Of a DNA stretch of 5,717 nt, positions 1-4,899 are shown one piece after another. Within the stretch, counting starts at the first letter, position 1, and each line of letters opens with the position of its first letter. The notes under the pieces are model-generated. The model did no database searches. It was not told where the DNA came from and was given only the letters and a program-made list of their open reading frames with translations. Position numbers and translations under genes: made by a program. The stretch comes from an uncultured Clostridia bacterium (GTDB lineage Bacteria > Bacillota > Clostridia > Peptostreptococcales > Anaerovoracaceae), in NCBI GenBank assembly GCA_934277655.1, contig CAKQVC010000148.1:1-5717 (forward strand), in the 5' to 3' direction.

Positions 1-1
1 G

Positions 2-631
2 GAGGTGCAGCAGGCATACAGTATGATCATGGATCAGCGCCAGGGAAAAGGGCAGGCACAGCAGGCATACGGATACGGAAACTATGGCGGCAGCGCCGGA
101 AATGGCGGAAATGGAGCCGGTGGCTTCGGCGGCTTTGGAATGGGTGGTTTCGGAGGCAATCCATTTGGCGGCGAGTTCTGGGGATTTGGCGGTCAGGGCC
201 AGAATCCTTACGGCAGTGACTATAAACCTCATGAAGAAACAAAAGATGAAAAATACATGCGTTCAGCACTCAACTATATCCAGAACGGCTATTTCAGGGA
301 GGGTCTTAACGTGCTGGAACAGGTGGAAGACAGACGTGGACAGTGGTACTATTACAGTGCGTTCGCAAACTACAGAGTAGGAAACAATGCGATCGCTATT
401 GACCATGCCAGAACGGCCTGTGCGTTTGAGCCAGACAATCCGTATTATGCGAATCTACTCAGACAGCTGCAGGGCGGCGAAGCCCGCTATCAGCAGCGAA
501 GCGCCCGTTACGGAGGAAATCCTTCCATGCAGGGCAGCAACTATTGCGGACAGATCTGCGGCACATTCCTGTGCATGAGCCTGTGTTGCAGCGGCGGACG
601 GATGGGTCTGCCGATTTTGTGCTGTATATAA
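2..631 (+). CDS. J-domain (DnaJ-like) protein, C-terminal part; 5' end outside the window
   Basis: The frame is already open at the window edge (GAG, then GTG at 5-7), so I treat this as the 3' part of a longer gene rather than a GTG start. The first visible residues, EVQQAYSMIMDQRQ, resemble the last helix of a J domain. Numbering from the GTG codon, residues 22-70 form a Gly/Phe/Asn/Tyr-rich linker typical of DnaJ-type co-chaperones. Residues 80-158 look like a helical TPR-like pair (YMRSALNYIQNGYFREGLNVL, then an AIAIDHARTACAFEPDNPYY segment). The last 28 residues carry seven cysteines (181, 185, 190, 194, 195, 206, 207) in a hydrophobic tail. J-domain proteins stimulate the DnaK (Hsp70) ATPase. 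The canonical DnaJ zinc fingers (four CxxCxGxG) are absent from the visible part, so this is a specialised J protein, not housekeeping DnaJ. The J domain itself, with its HPD motif, lies upstream and cannot be checked here. Confidence 0.82.
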   Translation, partial: EVQQAYSMIMDQRQGKGQAQQAYGYGNYGGSAGNGGNGAGGFGGFGMGGFGGNPFGGEFWGFGGQGQNPYGSDYKPHEETKDEKYMRSALNYIQNGYFREGLNVLEQVEDRRGQWYYYSAFANYRVGNNAIAIDHARTACAFEPDNPYYANLLRQLQGGEARYQQRSARYGGNPSMQGSNYCGQICGTFLCMSLCCSGGRMGLPILCCI

Positions 632-670
632 CATGTAAGAAGTTACATCGGCATATTTGCGGAAGATACC

Positions 671-697
671 AATTCCGGGATTGTGCCGAATTTTTTT
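671..697 (+). terminator. probable intrinsic terminator of the J-domain gene
   Basis: AATTC and GG (671-675, 677-678) pair with CC and GAATT (686-692), with C676 bulged and GATTGTG as the loop, and a run of seven T (691-697) follows. The T-run also starts an AT-only dyad (AATTTTTT at 689-696 against AAAAAATT at 700-707) that could act in the other direction. The stem is short and AT-biased, so the call is moderate. It lies 40 nt after the stop, where a terminator is expected. Confidence 0.45.
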
Positions 698-860
698 GCA
701 AAAAATTTGTGGGCGAAGTTCGGAGTGGTGTTCTTCAGACAAAGCAGGATGCATTTTATGGGAGAGCAAAGCTGTTACCTATGTGGAAATTTACTGTAGA
801 CTTTGTGAATTTTATTGCCATATTTAGCAGCGTGCATAACAATTCCGTTTTTTGGCATAG

Positions 861-866
861 TATAAT
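861..866 (+). promoter_or_regulatory. -10 box of the secreted-protein gene
   Basis: A perfect TATAAT lies 33 nt before the ATG at 899. No good -35 hexamer sits 16-18 bp upstream (the sequence there is AACAAT-like) and there is no TG extension, so an activator may be needed or the true promoter may be elsewhere. An AAGGAGAAGG ribosome binding site (882-891) follows. Positions 698-860 show no other feature I can support. Confidence 0.4.
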
Positions 867-898
867 GAAAGAAAAAAGTAGAAGGAGAAGGAAACTAT

Positions 899-2029
899 AT
901 GGACAAATATCTGAAACGACTTCTTATCAGTTGCATTTTGGTGCTCGCATTCGGGCTTTGCACGATTGCGTACGCAGGAACAACAGGAAATACCATGTCG
1001 AATCCGGTCGTTGCTTCATTCGGACAGACTTATCATAAGTCCTGGACAAGAGATACTGACCACTTATATCATTACAATCGAATCGTACTGAATGAGAAGG
1101 GAATCTTAAAGCTTACATTTTCGAAGCCATATGATGATGATTCTGAGTATGGATCGTTAAAGTTTACAGTTTCTGATCAGGAAGGCGAGCCAATCTGGCA
1201 GACTGACTCAAGAAAGTCAAGGGAGAAAGCGTCGCCGAACTATGTAAATTACATCTGCCTTGACGCAGGTACTTATTATGTCAATGTTGTGCCGGGGTTT
1301 TATGTAAAATCAGGAACCATTGACACTTCCTACAGCTTTGAATTTACACCAGAGCAATATATAGAGGTTGAGCCAAATGAAAGCAGTTCAAAGGCAACTG
1401 AATTGATGTTTGGAAAATTTTACACGGGCTACTATGGAAATGACGGCGGAGATTTCGGCCAATATGACTTCTTTAAGTTTAAACTGAAAAAAGGAAGTTC
1501 ATACAGAATTTATATCGATAATTATGATGGGCTGGATGCAACCTCCTGCATTATGAACTTTATGGCACCAAATGGCGACGAAATAAATACATATGACTGG
1601 AAAGTAACGGGAGATGGATATCGCTATATCGAATTTATCGCACCAGCATCCGGCTACAGCTATTTTCAGCTAGAAAATTACAGTGGCTTACCGGTAAAAT
1701 ACAGAGTAAAAATCGCTAATGCGGCAAAGCCTGCCGCAACCTACATTACTTACGGAGCAAACTATTCTAAAACAGATGTTTTGCGTGAACTTTCAATTCA
1801 AGTAAACGAAAAAAACAATGTAGCCGGGTACGAGATCCAATATTCCACAGTAAAATCTAAAATCTCAAAAGGAAAAATCAAGCGTGCTTCAGGTGAAGAT
1901 AATTACTGTATTGATATTAAAAATGTACGGCCTGCAAGGAAGTATTATGTAAGAGCACGTACCTATAAGACTATTGACGGAGTAAAAAAATACAGTTCAT
2001 GGTCAAAGATAAAAACGTTGATTTACTAA
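899..2029 (+). CDS. secreted/surface protein with two PPC-like beta-sandwich domains and a C-terminal FnIII-like domain
   Basis: The protein has 376 residues. Residues 1-26 form a classical signal peptide: MDKYLKR, a hydrophobic core, then AYA before G27 as the signal peptidase I site. Residues 27-150 and about 155-272 look like two tandem jelly-roll modules of the bacterial pre-peptidase C-terminal (PPC) type. The second opens with EPNESSSKATEL (158-169), a typical PPC entry motif, followed by YDFFKFKLKKGSSYRIYI. Residues 283-376 resemble the FnIII-like repeats of clostridial surface proteins: GYEIQYST (310-317), YYVRARTYK (349-357) and a terminal SSWSKIKTLIY. There is no catalytic domain, LPXTG sorting signal, membrane anchor or lipobox, so it is probably released or held to the wall non-covalently. 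Such modules usually bind glycans or proteins; the ligand is unknown. The start is fixed by the AAGGAG-type ribosome binding site 11 nt upstream. It is flanked by its own -10 box and terminator and is likely monocistronic. Confidence 0.85.
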   Translation: MDKYLKRLLISCILVLAFGLCTIAYAGTTGNTMSNPVVASFGQTYHKSWTRDTDHLYHYNRIVLNEKGILKLTFSKPYDDDSEYGSLKFTVSDQEGEPIWQTDSRKSREKASPNYVNYICLDAGTYYVNVVPGFYVKSGTIDTSYSFEFTPEQYIEVEPNESSSKATELMFGKFYTGYYGNDGGDFGQYDFFKFKLKKGSSYRIYIDNYDGLDATSCIMNFMAPNGDEINTYDWKVTGDGYRYIEFIAPASGYSYFQLENYSGLPVKYRVKIANAAKPAATYITYGANYSKTDVLRELSIQVNEKNNVAGYEIQYSTVKSKISKGKIKRASGEDNYCIDIKNVRPARKYYVRARTYKTIDGVKKYSSWSKIKTLIY

Positions 2030-2047
2030 AGCTATTCGTGAGAGTGT

Positions 2048-2080
2048 TTTGCTCTGGAGAAATGCTGCAGAGCAGATTTT
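2048..2080 (+). terminator. intrinsic terminator of the secreted-protein gene
   Basis: TTTGCTCTG (2048-2056) pairs with CAGAGCAGA (2068-2076) through nine pairs, one of them a T·G wobble, around an 11-nt loop. TTTT then CTAAT follows. It begins 18 nt after the stop codon. The U-tract is short, so efficiency may be moderate. Confidence 0.55.
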
Positions 2081-2111
2081 CTAATATTTGCTACGGGGTG
2101 TGTGGTAAAAA

Positions 2112-2158
2112 GGATATTTAAGAAAAAGTGCATCGTGCGAAAAGGAAAATGAATATCC
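2112..2158. repeat. inverted repeat GGATATT / AATATCC
   Basis: GGATATT (2112-2118) and AATATCC (2152-2158) are exact reverse complements separated by 33 nt. A minor inner hairpin GCA-TCG-TGC lies between them. The block ends just before the C8 tract and the promoter at 2170, so it could be an operator arm or a chance dyad. The rest of 2081-2169 shows nothing else I can name. Confidence 0.3.
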
Positions 2159-2161
2159 AAT

Positions 2162-2169
2162 CCCCCCCC
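2162..2169 (+). repeat. homopolymer tract of eight C abutting a -35 box
   Basis: Eight consecutive C residues directly precede TTGACA. Tracts of this length can change length by slipped-strand mispairing. A change here would leave the -35/-10 spacing intact but move any upstream binding site relative to the promoter. Whether it varies cannot be seen from a single sequence. Confidence 0.7.
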
Positions 2170-2198
2170 TTGACAGCCGGGGCAGGTTGTGGTATACC
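2170..2198 (+). promoter_or_regulatory. sigma-A promoter with extended -10
   Basis: A consensus -35 TTGACA (2170-2175), a 17-bp spacer and TATACC (2193-2198) preceded by TGG (extended -10) make a strong vegetative promoter. The -10 lies inside the perfect 10-bp palindrome TGGTATACCA (2190-2199), which could be a repressor site. The predicted start is near 2205. The transcript runs into the strong terminator at 2252-2306 before reaching the gene at 2427. Confidence 0.7.
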
Positions 2199-2204
2199 AA
2201 TAAT

Positions 2205-2306
2205 AGTTGCATGAAGATAATTTTTTCGCCGCCGGGTGAAGAATGCGTAAGAAACGCTGGGTTTCGTATCGTTAGGCCTTTGAAGATACGAGATTTCAGC
2301 GTTTTT
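2205..2306 (+). ncRNA. candidate structured leader RNA or small RNA, about 100 nt
   Basis: The bounds come from the predicted start after the 2170 promoter and the T-run of the terminator. Two hairpins are visible: a 5' one with TTTTTCGCC (2222-2230), loop GCCG and GGTGAAGAA (2235-2243), and the terminator. A short alternative pairing, GCGT (2245-2248) with ACGC (2254-2257), would use the 5' arm of the terminator, as an antiterminator does. I do not recognise a T-box, SAM, TPP, purine, preQ1, fluoride or ZTP consensus. It could be an attenuator for the downstream operon or a free small RNA. No reading frame inside it looks coding. Confidence 0.45.
2252..2306 (+). terminator. very strong intrinsic terminator between promoter and operon
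   Basis: AAACGCTG (2252-2259) pairs with CAGCGTTT (2297-2304), and TCGTATC (2264-2270) with GATACGA (2285-2291). G2260, G2261, T2262 and T2263 pair with T2295, T2294, A2293 and G2292, leaving one bulged T (2296). The result is a nearly continuous 19-bp helix with a 14-nt loop, followed by TTTTT (2302-2306). It stands 120 nt before the next start codon, on the same strand. Confidence 0.8.
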
Positions 2307-2374
2307 CTGTTATCAGGGGGATCCCTTTCCCACGCAGTCCGGTATGAAAGAAAAAAAGAAATTCTAATTTAAAC

Positions 2375-2397
2375 TCAAATTCAAATTGAAATTTAAT
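2375..2397 (+). repeat. AT-rich hexamer repeat with a dyad, upstream of the B3/B4 gene
   Basis: TCAAAT, TCAAAT, TGAAAT and a partial TTAAT stand in tandem with a 6-bp period. Across them lies the exact dyad TTCAA-A-TTGAA (2380-2390). A weak promoter (TTTAAA at 2368, 18-bp spacer, TTTAAT at 2392-2397) can be drawn through the block, which would let the operon bypass the terminator at 2306. The rest of 2307-2412 shows only GGGATCCC (2318-2325) and a purine-rich stretch. Confidence 0.4.
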
Positions 2398-2426
2398 CTA
2401 TTCAGTACAACGAGGAGGACAAGAAA

Positions 2427-3140
2427 ATGAAAAAATTTATTATGGAACCTGACTTTTTAGAGCTTTTCCCAGAAGCTGAGATTGGAATTCTGATCTGCGA
2501 GGGCATTGACAGCAAGGTGCATGATGAAGAAAAATATGTGCCATACCTGAAAGAAGCCATGAATGCAGCGAAAAAACATATCACGAACCCGGAATTTGCA
2601 CAGAATCCGGTAATTGCCGCATGGCGGGATGCTTTCCGGAAATTCAAGACGAAAAAAGGTGCACGATGCTCCATTGAAGCAATGCTGAAGCGGGTATCCA
2701 ACGGCAACGAAATCGGCAATATCATTCCACTTGTGGACATTTATAACGGCGTTTCGCTGACTTACGGCGTACCGGTCGGCGGCGAAGACATCGACAAATT
2801 CGACGGCGATGTTCATCTGACACTGGCAGACGGAACGGAAGAGTTCGTGACATATGGTTCAGACAAGAGCGAACCTCCTTATGCAGGCGAAGTTATCTAT
2901 AAGGACAATGGTGGGGCAATCTGTCGGTGCTGGAACTGGCGTGAGTCTGTGAGGACGATGCTGACCGAAGATACAAAGAGCGCATTTATGATCATTGAGA
3001 CGACCGGAGGAGAAGAAGCTGGCAATATGCTGGATGAGGCGATTAACGCTTTGGCAGAGGGAATTCAGAAGAACCTGGGCGGAACTGTAAAAAAATACAA
3101 GGCTTCTAAGGCAAGTCCTGAAGTCGTGATTGAAGCATAG
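2427..3140 (+). CDS. B3/B4 tRNA-binding domain protein (PheRS beta editing-domain homologue)
   Basis: The protein has 237 residues, soluble, with no signal peptide. It matches the free-standing B3/B4 family, related to the editing module of the phenylalanyl-tRNA synthetase beta chain. Recognisable blocks in order: WRDAFRKF (66-73), SIEAMLKRV (82-90), IPLVDIYNGVSL (100-111), PVGGED (116-121), the Cys/Trp-rich CRCWNWRE (166-173) and TEDT (180-183). In PheRS this fold hydrolyses Tyr (and meta-Tyr) wrongly loaded on tRNA-Phe. Free-standing versions lack the synthetase core and their substrate is generally unproven, so trans-editing or another tRNA or amino-acid role is inference. The start is set by an AGGAGG site (2413-2418) 8 nt before the ATG. 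A transporter gene follows after 55 nt, probably in the same operon. Expression may be controlled by the terminator at 2252-2306 or by a promoter in the AT-rich block. Confidence 0.85.
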   Translation: MKKFIMEPDFLELFPEAEIGILICEGIDSKVHDEEKYVPYLKEAMNAAKKHITNPEFAQNPVIAAWRDAFRKFKTKKGARCSIEAMLKRVSNGNEIGNIIPLVDIYNGVSLTYGVPVGGEDIDKFDGDVHLTLADGTEEFVTYGSDKSEPPYAGEVIYKDNGGAICRCWNWRESVRTMLTEDTKSAFMIIETTGGEEAGNMLDEAINALAEGIQKNLGGTVKKYKASKASPEVVIEA

Positions 3141-3195
3141 AACAAGAAGAAACAATCAACTAAGAAGAGACAATGAGATTACGGAGGAAAATATT

Positions 3196-3621
3196 ATGTT
3201 TGCATATTACTGGCCTATCGGGCTTTTAGTGCTGTCGAACGTGTTCTATCATATTACAGCCAAATCGCTGCCATCGTCGCTGGACACTTTTTTCAGCATG
3301 GCAGTTACCTATATCGTGGGAGCGGTAGTTTCCCTGATCCTCTATATGACGATCGGAAACGGAAACAGCATTGCACAAGAAACTTCAAACCTGAACTGGA
3401 CACCTTTTGTTCTTGGATTGTCAGTCGTTGGATTGGAAGCTGGAGCAATTTTTATGTATAAAGCAGGGTGGGAAGTTTCGGTAGGAAATATCGTACAGGC
3501 GATTTTTGTGGCGATTGTACTTCTTGCCGTTGGTGTTCTGGTGTATAAAGAAGCACTGACCGGAACGAAAGTTGCGGGTATTGCAGCCTGCCTGGTTGGC
3601 ATTTTTCTGCTGAATAAGTAA
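3196..3621 (+). CDS. small EamA/DMT-superfamily membrane protein
   Basis: The protein has 141 residues. I chose the ATG at 3196 because GGAGG (3183-3187) sits 8 nt upstream; an in-frame ATG at 3130 would add 22 charged residues, overlap the previous gene and lacks a good site. Five hydrophobic segments are visible at about 4-20, 31-53, 69-90, 95-117 and 123-139, with the charged motif YKEALTGTKVAG (117-128) before the last one, as in EamA half-transporters. Full EamA proteins have ten segments; a single five-segment unit would have to work as a dimer. DMT members export amino acids, nucleobases, drugs or other metabolites; the substrate cannot be read from sequence. The gene follows the B3/B4 gene closely. 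I see no convincing plus-strand terminator after it; the next gene converges from the other strand 61 nt away. Confidence 0.78.
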   Translation: MFAYYWPIGLLVLSNVFYHITAKSLPSSLDTFFSMAVTYIVGAVVSLILYMTIGNGNSIAQETSNLNWTPFVLGLSVVGLEAGAIFMYKAGWEVSVGNIVQAIFVAIVLLAVGVLVYKEALTGTKVAGIAACLVGIFLLNK

Positions 3622-3654
3622 AAAAAGAAAAGGTGGGTTTCAATATTCCCGGCC
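3620..3654 (-). terminator. possible intrinsic terminator of the response regulator gene
   Basis: Read on the minus strand, GG-CC-GGG, a 10-nt loop and CCC-A-CC form a short interrupted stem, followed by TTTTCTTTTTTT. It lies about 30 nt past the response regulator stop and overlaps the stop codon of the opposing transporter gene. The stem is only five G-C pairs with an internal loop, hence the modest confidence. Confidence 0.4.
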
Positions 3655-3667
3655 TTGATATTCCCGG
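3643..3667. repeat. 10-bp direct repeat, 15-bp period, in the convergent intergenic gap
   Basis: ATATTCCCGG occurs at 3643-3652 and again at 3658-3667. The copies lie between two converging stop codons, so a promoter operator is unlikely. They may be a remnant of a local duplication or part of termination structure. Confidence 0.5.
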
Positions 3668-3682
3668 AATCACAAGAACATG

Positions 3683-4399
3683 TCATTTTTTCTGGTTCCG
3701 CAATGCGAAATACGCATCTTGAAATGCTTTGCCGTAGCCGCGGGCAATCGGAATCTGTTTATTCGTTCCTGTCGTAATGCGGCTGCTGCTAAAATGAGAT
3801 ACGTTGGATAAATTTACTAAATAGCTCCGATGACACTTAAAAAATCCATAGTTTCCGGCGAGCAGCACTGATTCGAATGTATGAAGTGGTTCCGGAACTT
3901 CCAGCACAGAGCCGCTGCGAAGATAAATGCAGACTTTTTTATTCTGTGCTTCTATAAATTCAATATTTCGGAAATAGACTTTCTGGTATCCGGCACTGGT
4001 CTTCAGTACGAAATTTTCCGGTTCATAAGCAAGATCGTTCCAGCATTCATCCAGAAGCTTTTTGATCTGATCATAGGTAATTGGTTTCAAAAGATAGCCG
4101 GATGCCTTTACATCATAGGACTCCAGAGCGAATGCAGAAGAAGCCGTTAAAAAGACGATTCTGGCATTGCAGTCACATTCACGCAGTTCTTTGGCAGTAG
4201 ACATGCCGCTGAGCAGTGGCATGATAATATCTAAAAAGACGAGGTCCATTCTTAAAACAGAAGATTTGGCTAAAAGGGCATCACCGTTGTCAAAAGCAAA
4301 TACTTCTACGGGATTGCCACTTTCGGCAGACCAGCGTTCGACTAAGGACGAGGTAATCTGTAAAGAAATGGGTTCGTCATCACATATAGCAATTCGCAT
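3683..4399 (-). CDS. LytTR-family response regulator (AgrA/LytR type)
   Basis: The protein has 238 residues. Residues 1-120 form a receiver domain: the acidic pair D7-D8 (AICDDEP), phosphoacceptor D57 in LVFLDIIMP, T85 in FLTASS and K105 in YLLKP are all present, so it should be phosphorylatable. Residues 128-236 form a LytTR DNA-binding domain, with VYFRNIEFIEAQNKKVCIYL and FFKCHRSYLVNLSNV (186-200), followed by PIARGYGKAF. LytTR regulators bind paired direct repeats and often control peptide signalling, bacteriocins, competence or virulence traits. The ribosome binding site is AGAAGGAA, about 6 nt before the ATG, and the promoter is at 4473-4501. No histidine kinase, signal peptide gene or ABC exporter adjoins it in the window; the gene downstream is convergent and the one upstream is over 500 bp away. 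It therefore looks like an orphan regulator whose kinase lies elsewhere. Confidence 0.9.
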   Translation of the reverse strand: MRIAICDDEPISLQITSSLVERWSAESGNPVEVFAFDNGDALLAKSSVLRMDLVFLDIIMPLLSGMSTAKELRECDCNARIVFLTASSAFALESYDVKASGYLLKPITYDQIKKLLDECWNDLAYEPENFVLKTSAGYQKVYFRNIEFIEAQNKKVCIYLRSGSVLEVPEPLHTFESVLLAGNYGFFKCHRSYLVNLSNVSHFSSSRITTGTNKQIPIARGYGKAFQDAYFALRNQKK

Positions 4400-4472
4400 G
4401 AATATTTCCTTCTTTCTGATGGAGAGGTCTGGTGTGCGTGCAGCTTGTATGCCGCATGACCTGATGGCAGAT

Positions 4473-4501
4473 ATTATAACATTTTTTTAAGTGAATTTCC
4501 A
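4473..4501 (-). promoter_or_regulatory. extended -10 promoter of the response regulator gene
   Basis: On the minus strand TGGAAA (4501-4496), a 17-bp spacer containing a run of seven A, and TGT-TATAAT (perfect -10 at 4478-4473 with TG extension) form a convincing sigma-A promoter. The start is predicted near 4466, giving a 5' leader of about 67 nt. That leader contains a small hairpin, GCGGC-ATACAA-GCTGC. Confidence 0.7.
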
Positions 4502-4637
4502 TAGCAAAACTGCCTGAATTTCAAGAAGATTTGTATATTGCAGCGATTCTTCGCAAAATGTGTCTGCCGGGAGCTTTTGAATGTCAGGATGTGCACGATT
4601 CACTCCTGAAAAGGTACATTTCACGCTGGATAAAAGT
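4502..4637. other. intergenic stretch with no recognised feature
   Basis: This stretch lies between the minus-strand regulator promoter and the plus-strand promoter at 4638. It has ordinary base composition and no clear gene, RNA or repeat. A plus-strand frame is open from about 4495 to 4641, including an ATG at 4558 (27 codons), but there is no ribosome binding site, so I do not call it a gene. A single CAGTTTTG on the minus strand is only faintly like half a LytTR site. Confidence 0.5.
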
Positions 4638-4661
4638 TTGACAGGCATATCATGGTATAAT
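4638..4661 (+). promoter_or_regulatory. extended -10 promoter facing away from the response regulator
   Basis: TGG followed by TATAAT (4656-4661) gives a perfect extended -10. A consensus TTGACA is present at 4638-4643, but the spacer is only 12 bp, too short for normal -35/-10 use. Activity would then rest on the extended -10 or on an activator or unusual geometry. The predicted start is about 4668. Confidence 0.55.
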
Positions 4662-4691
4662 CAGCTCGTAAAAGAAAAGTGTGTATACCAT
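4652..4691. repeat. 8-bp inverted repeat overlapping the -10 box
   Basis: ATGGTATA (4652-4659) and TATACCAT (4684-4691) are exact reverse complements, with centres 32 bp apart, about three helical turns. The left arm covers the extended -10; the right arm lies inside the predicted transcript. This geometry would suit a looping repressor. The same TGGTATA sequence appears in the promoter palindrome at 2190-2199. Confidence 0.45.
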
Positions 4692-4783
4692 AGATCCGGA
4701 TCATAACGTGAATATCAGAAATGATTCAGAATTACTCAAAAACCCTAAACCTTTTTCCGAGATGGAAACGATTTAGGGTTTTT
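4668..4783 (+). ncRNA. candidate small RNA, about 115 nt, with its own promoter and terminator
   Basis: Bounds are inferred from the extended -10 at 4656-4661 and the terminator T-run. No plus-strand gene lies downstream, since the next gene is on the other strand, so this is not an ordinary mRNA leader. The 5' part holds the palindrome GATCCGGATC (4693-4702); the 3' end is the long hairpin. I see no 4.5S, 6S, tmRNA or RNase P signature. A short ATG frame from 4721 runs through the terminator stem and is not credible as a gene. Transcription is not proven; the terminator alone might just serve the dehydrogenase gene. Confidence 0.45.
4738..4783. terminator. strong bidirectional intrinsic terminator
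   Basis: AAAAACCCTAAA (4738-4749) and TTTAGGGTTTTT (4772-4783) are perfect reverse complements (12 bp). Inside, TTTCC (4754-4758) pairs with GGAAA (4764-4768) around GAGAT. Flanking A and T runs give a U-tract on both strands. It can end the candidate small RNA on the plus strand and the dehydrogenase transcript on the minus strand, about 117 nt past that stop codon. Confidence 0.85.
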
Positions 4784-4899
4784 ATCTGTTTTTATGATAT
4801 TCATTTCTATTTAAAGAAGAAAATCACAATTTGTTTTCATTCTGTTTTCATCCTTTCAGGATTGATGATTATCAAAGAATCCAGAATTTGGACACCAAT

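Noticed and set aside
851..870. TTGGCAT as a possible sigma-54 -24 element before the secreted-protein gene
   Set aside because: The required GC at -12 (TTGCA-like) is missing; the perfect TATAAT is a better explanation.
544..1038. Open plus-strand frame across the gap between the first two genes
   Set aside because: It overlaps the J-domain gene end, a terminator and the signal peptide coding region of the next gene in another frame; its Arg/Cys-rich composition is not protein-like.
2187..2372. 61-codon frame across the leader RNA region
   Set aside because: It overlaps the promoter -10 and runs through both arms of the strong terminator; no ribosome binding site and no recognisable protein character.
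3130..3195. Upstream ATG extending the EamA-type gene by 22 residues
   Set aside because: It overlaps the preceding gene, adds a highly charged stretch before the first membrane segment, and the ATG at 3196 has a far better ribosome binding site.
3665..3700. Possible plus-strand hairpin CGGAA / TTCCG after the EamA-type gene
   Set aside because: The loop is long, the T-run falls inside it rather than after it, and the right arm is inside the opposing gene.
4495..4641. Open plus-strand frame reading LPEFQEDLYIAAIL and onward, with ATG at 4558
   Set aside because: It looks mildly protein-like but is only about 48 codons, lacks a ribosome binding site, and ends inside the TTGACA box; a chance open frame or unidentifiable gene remnant.
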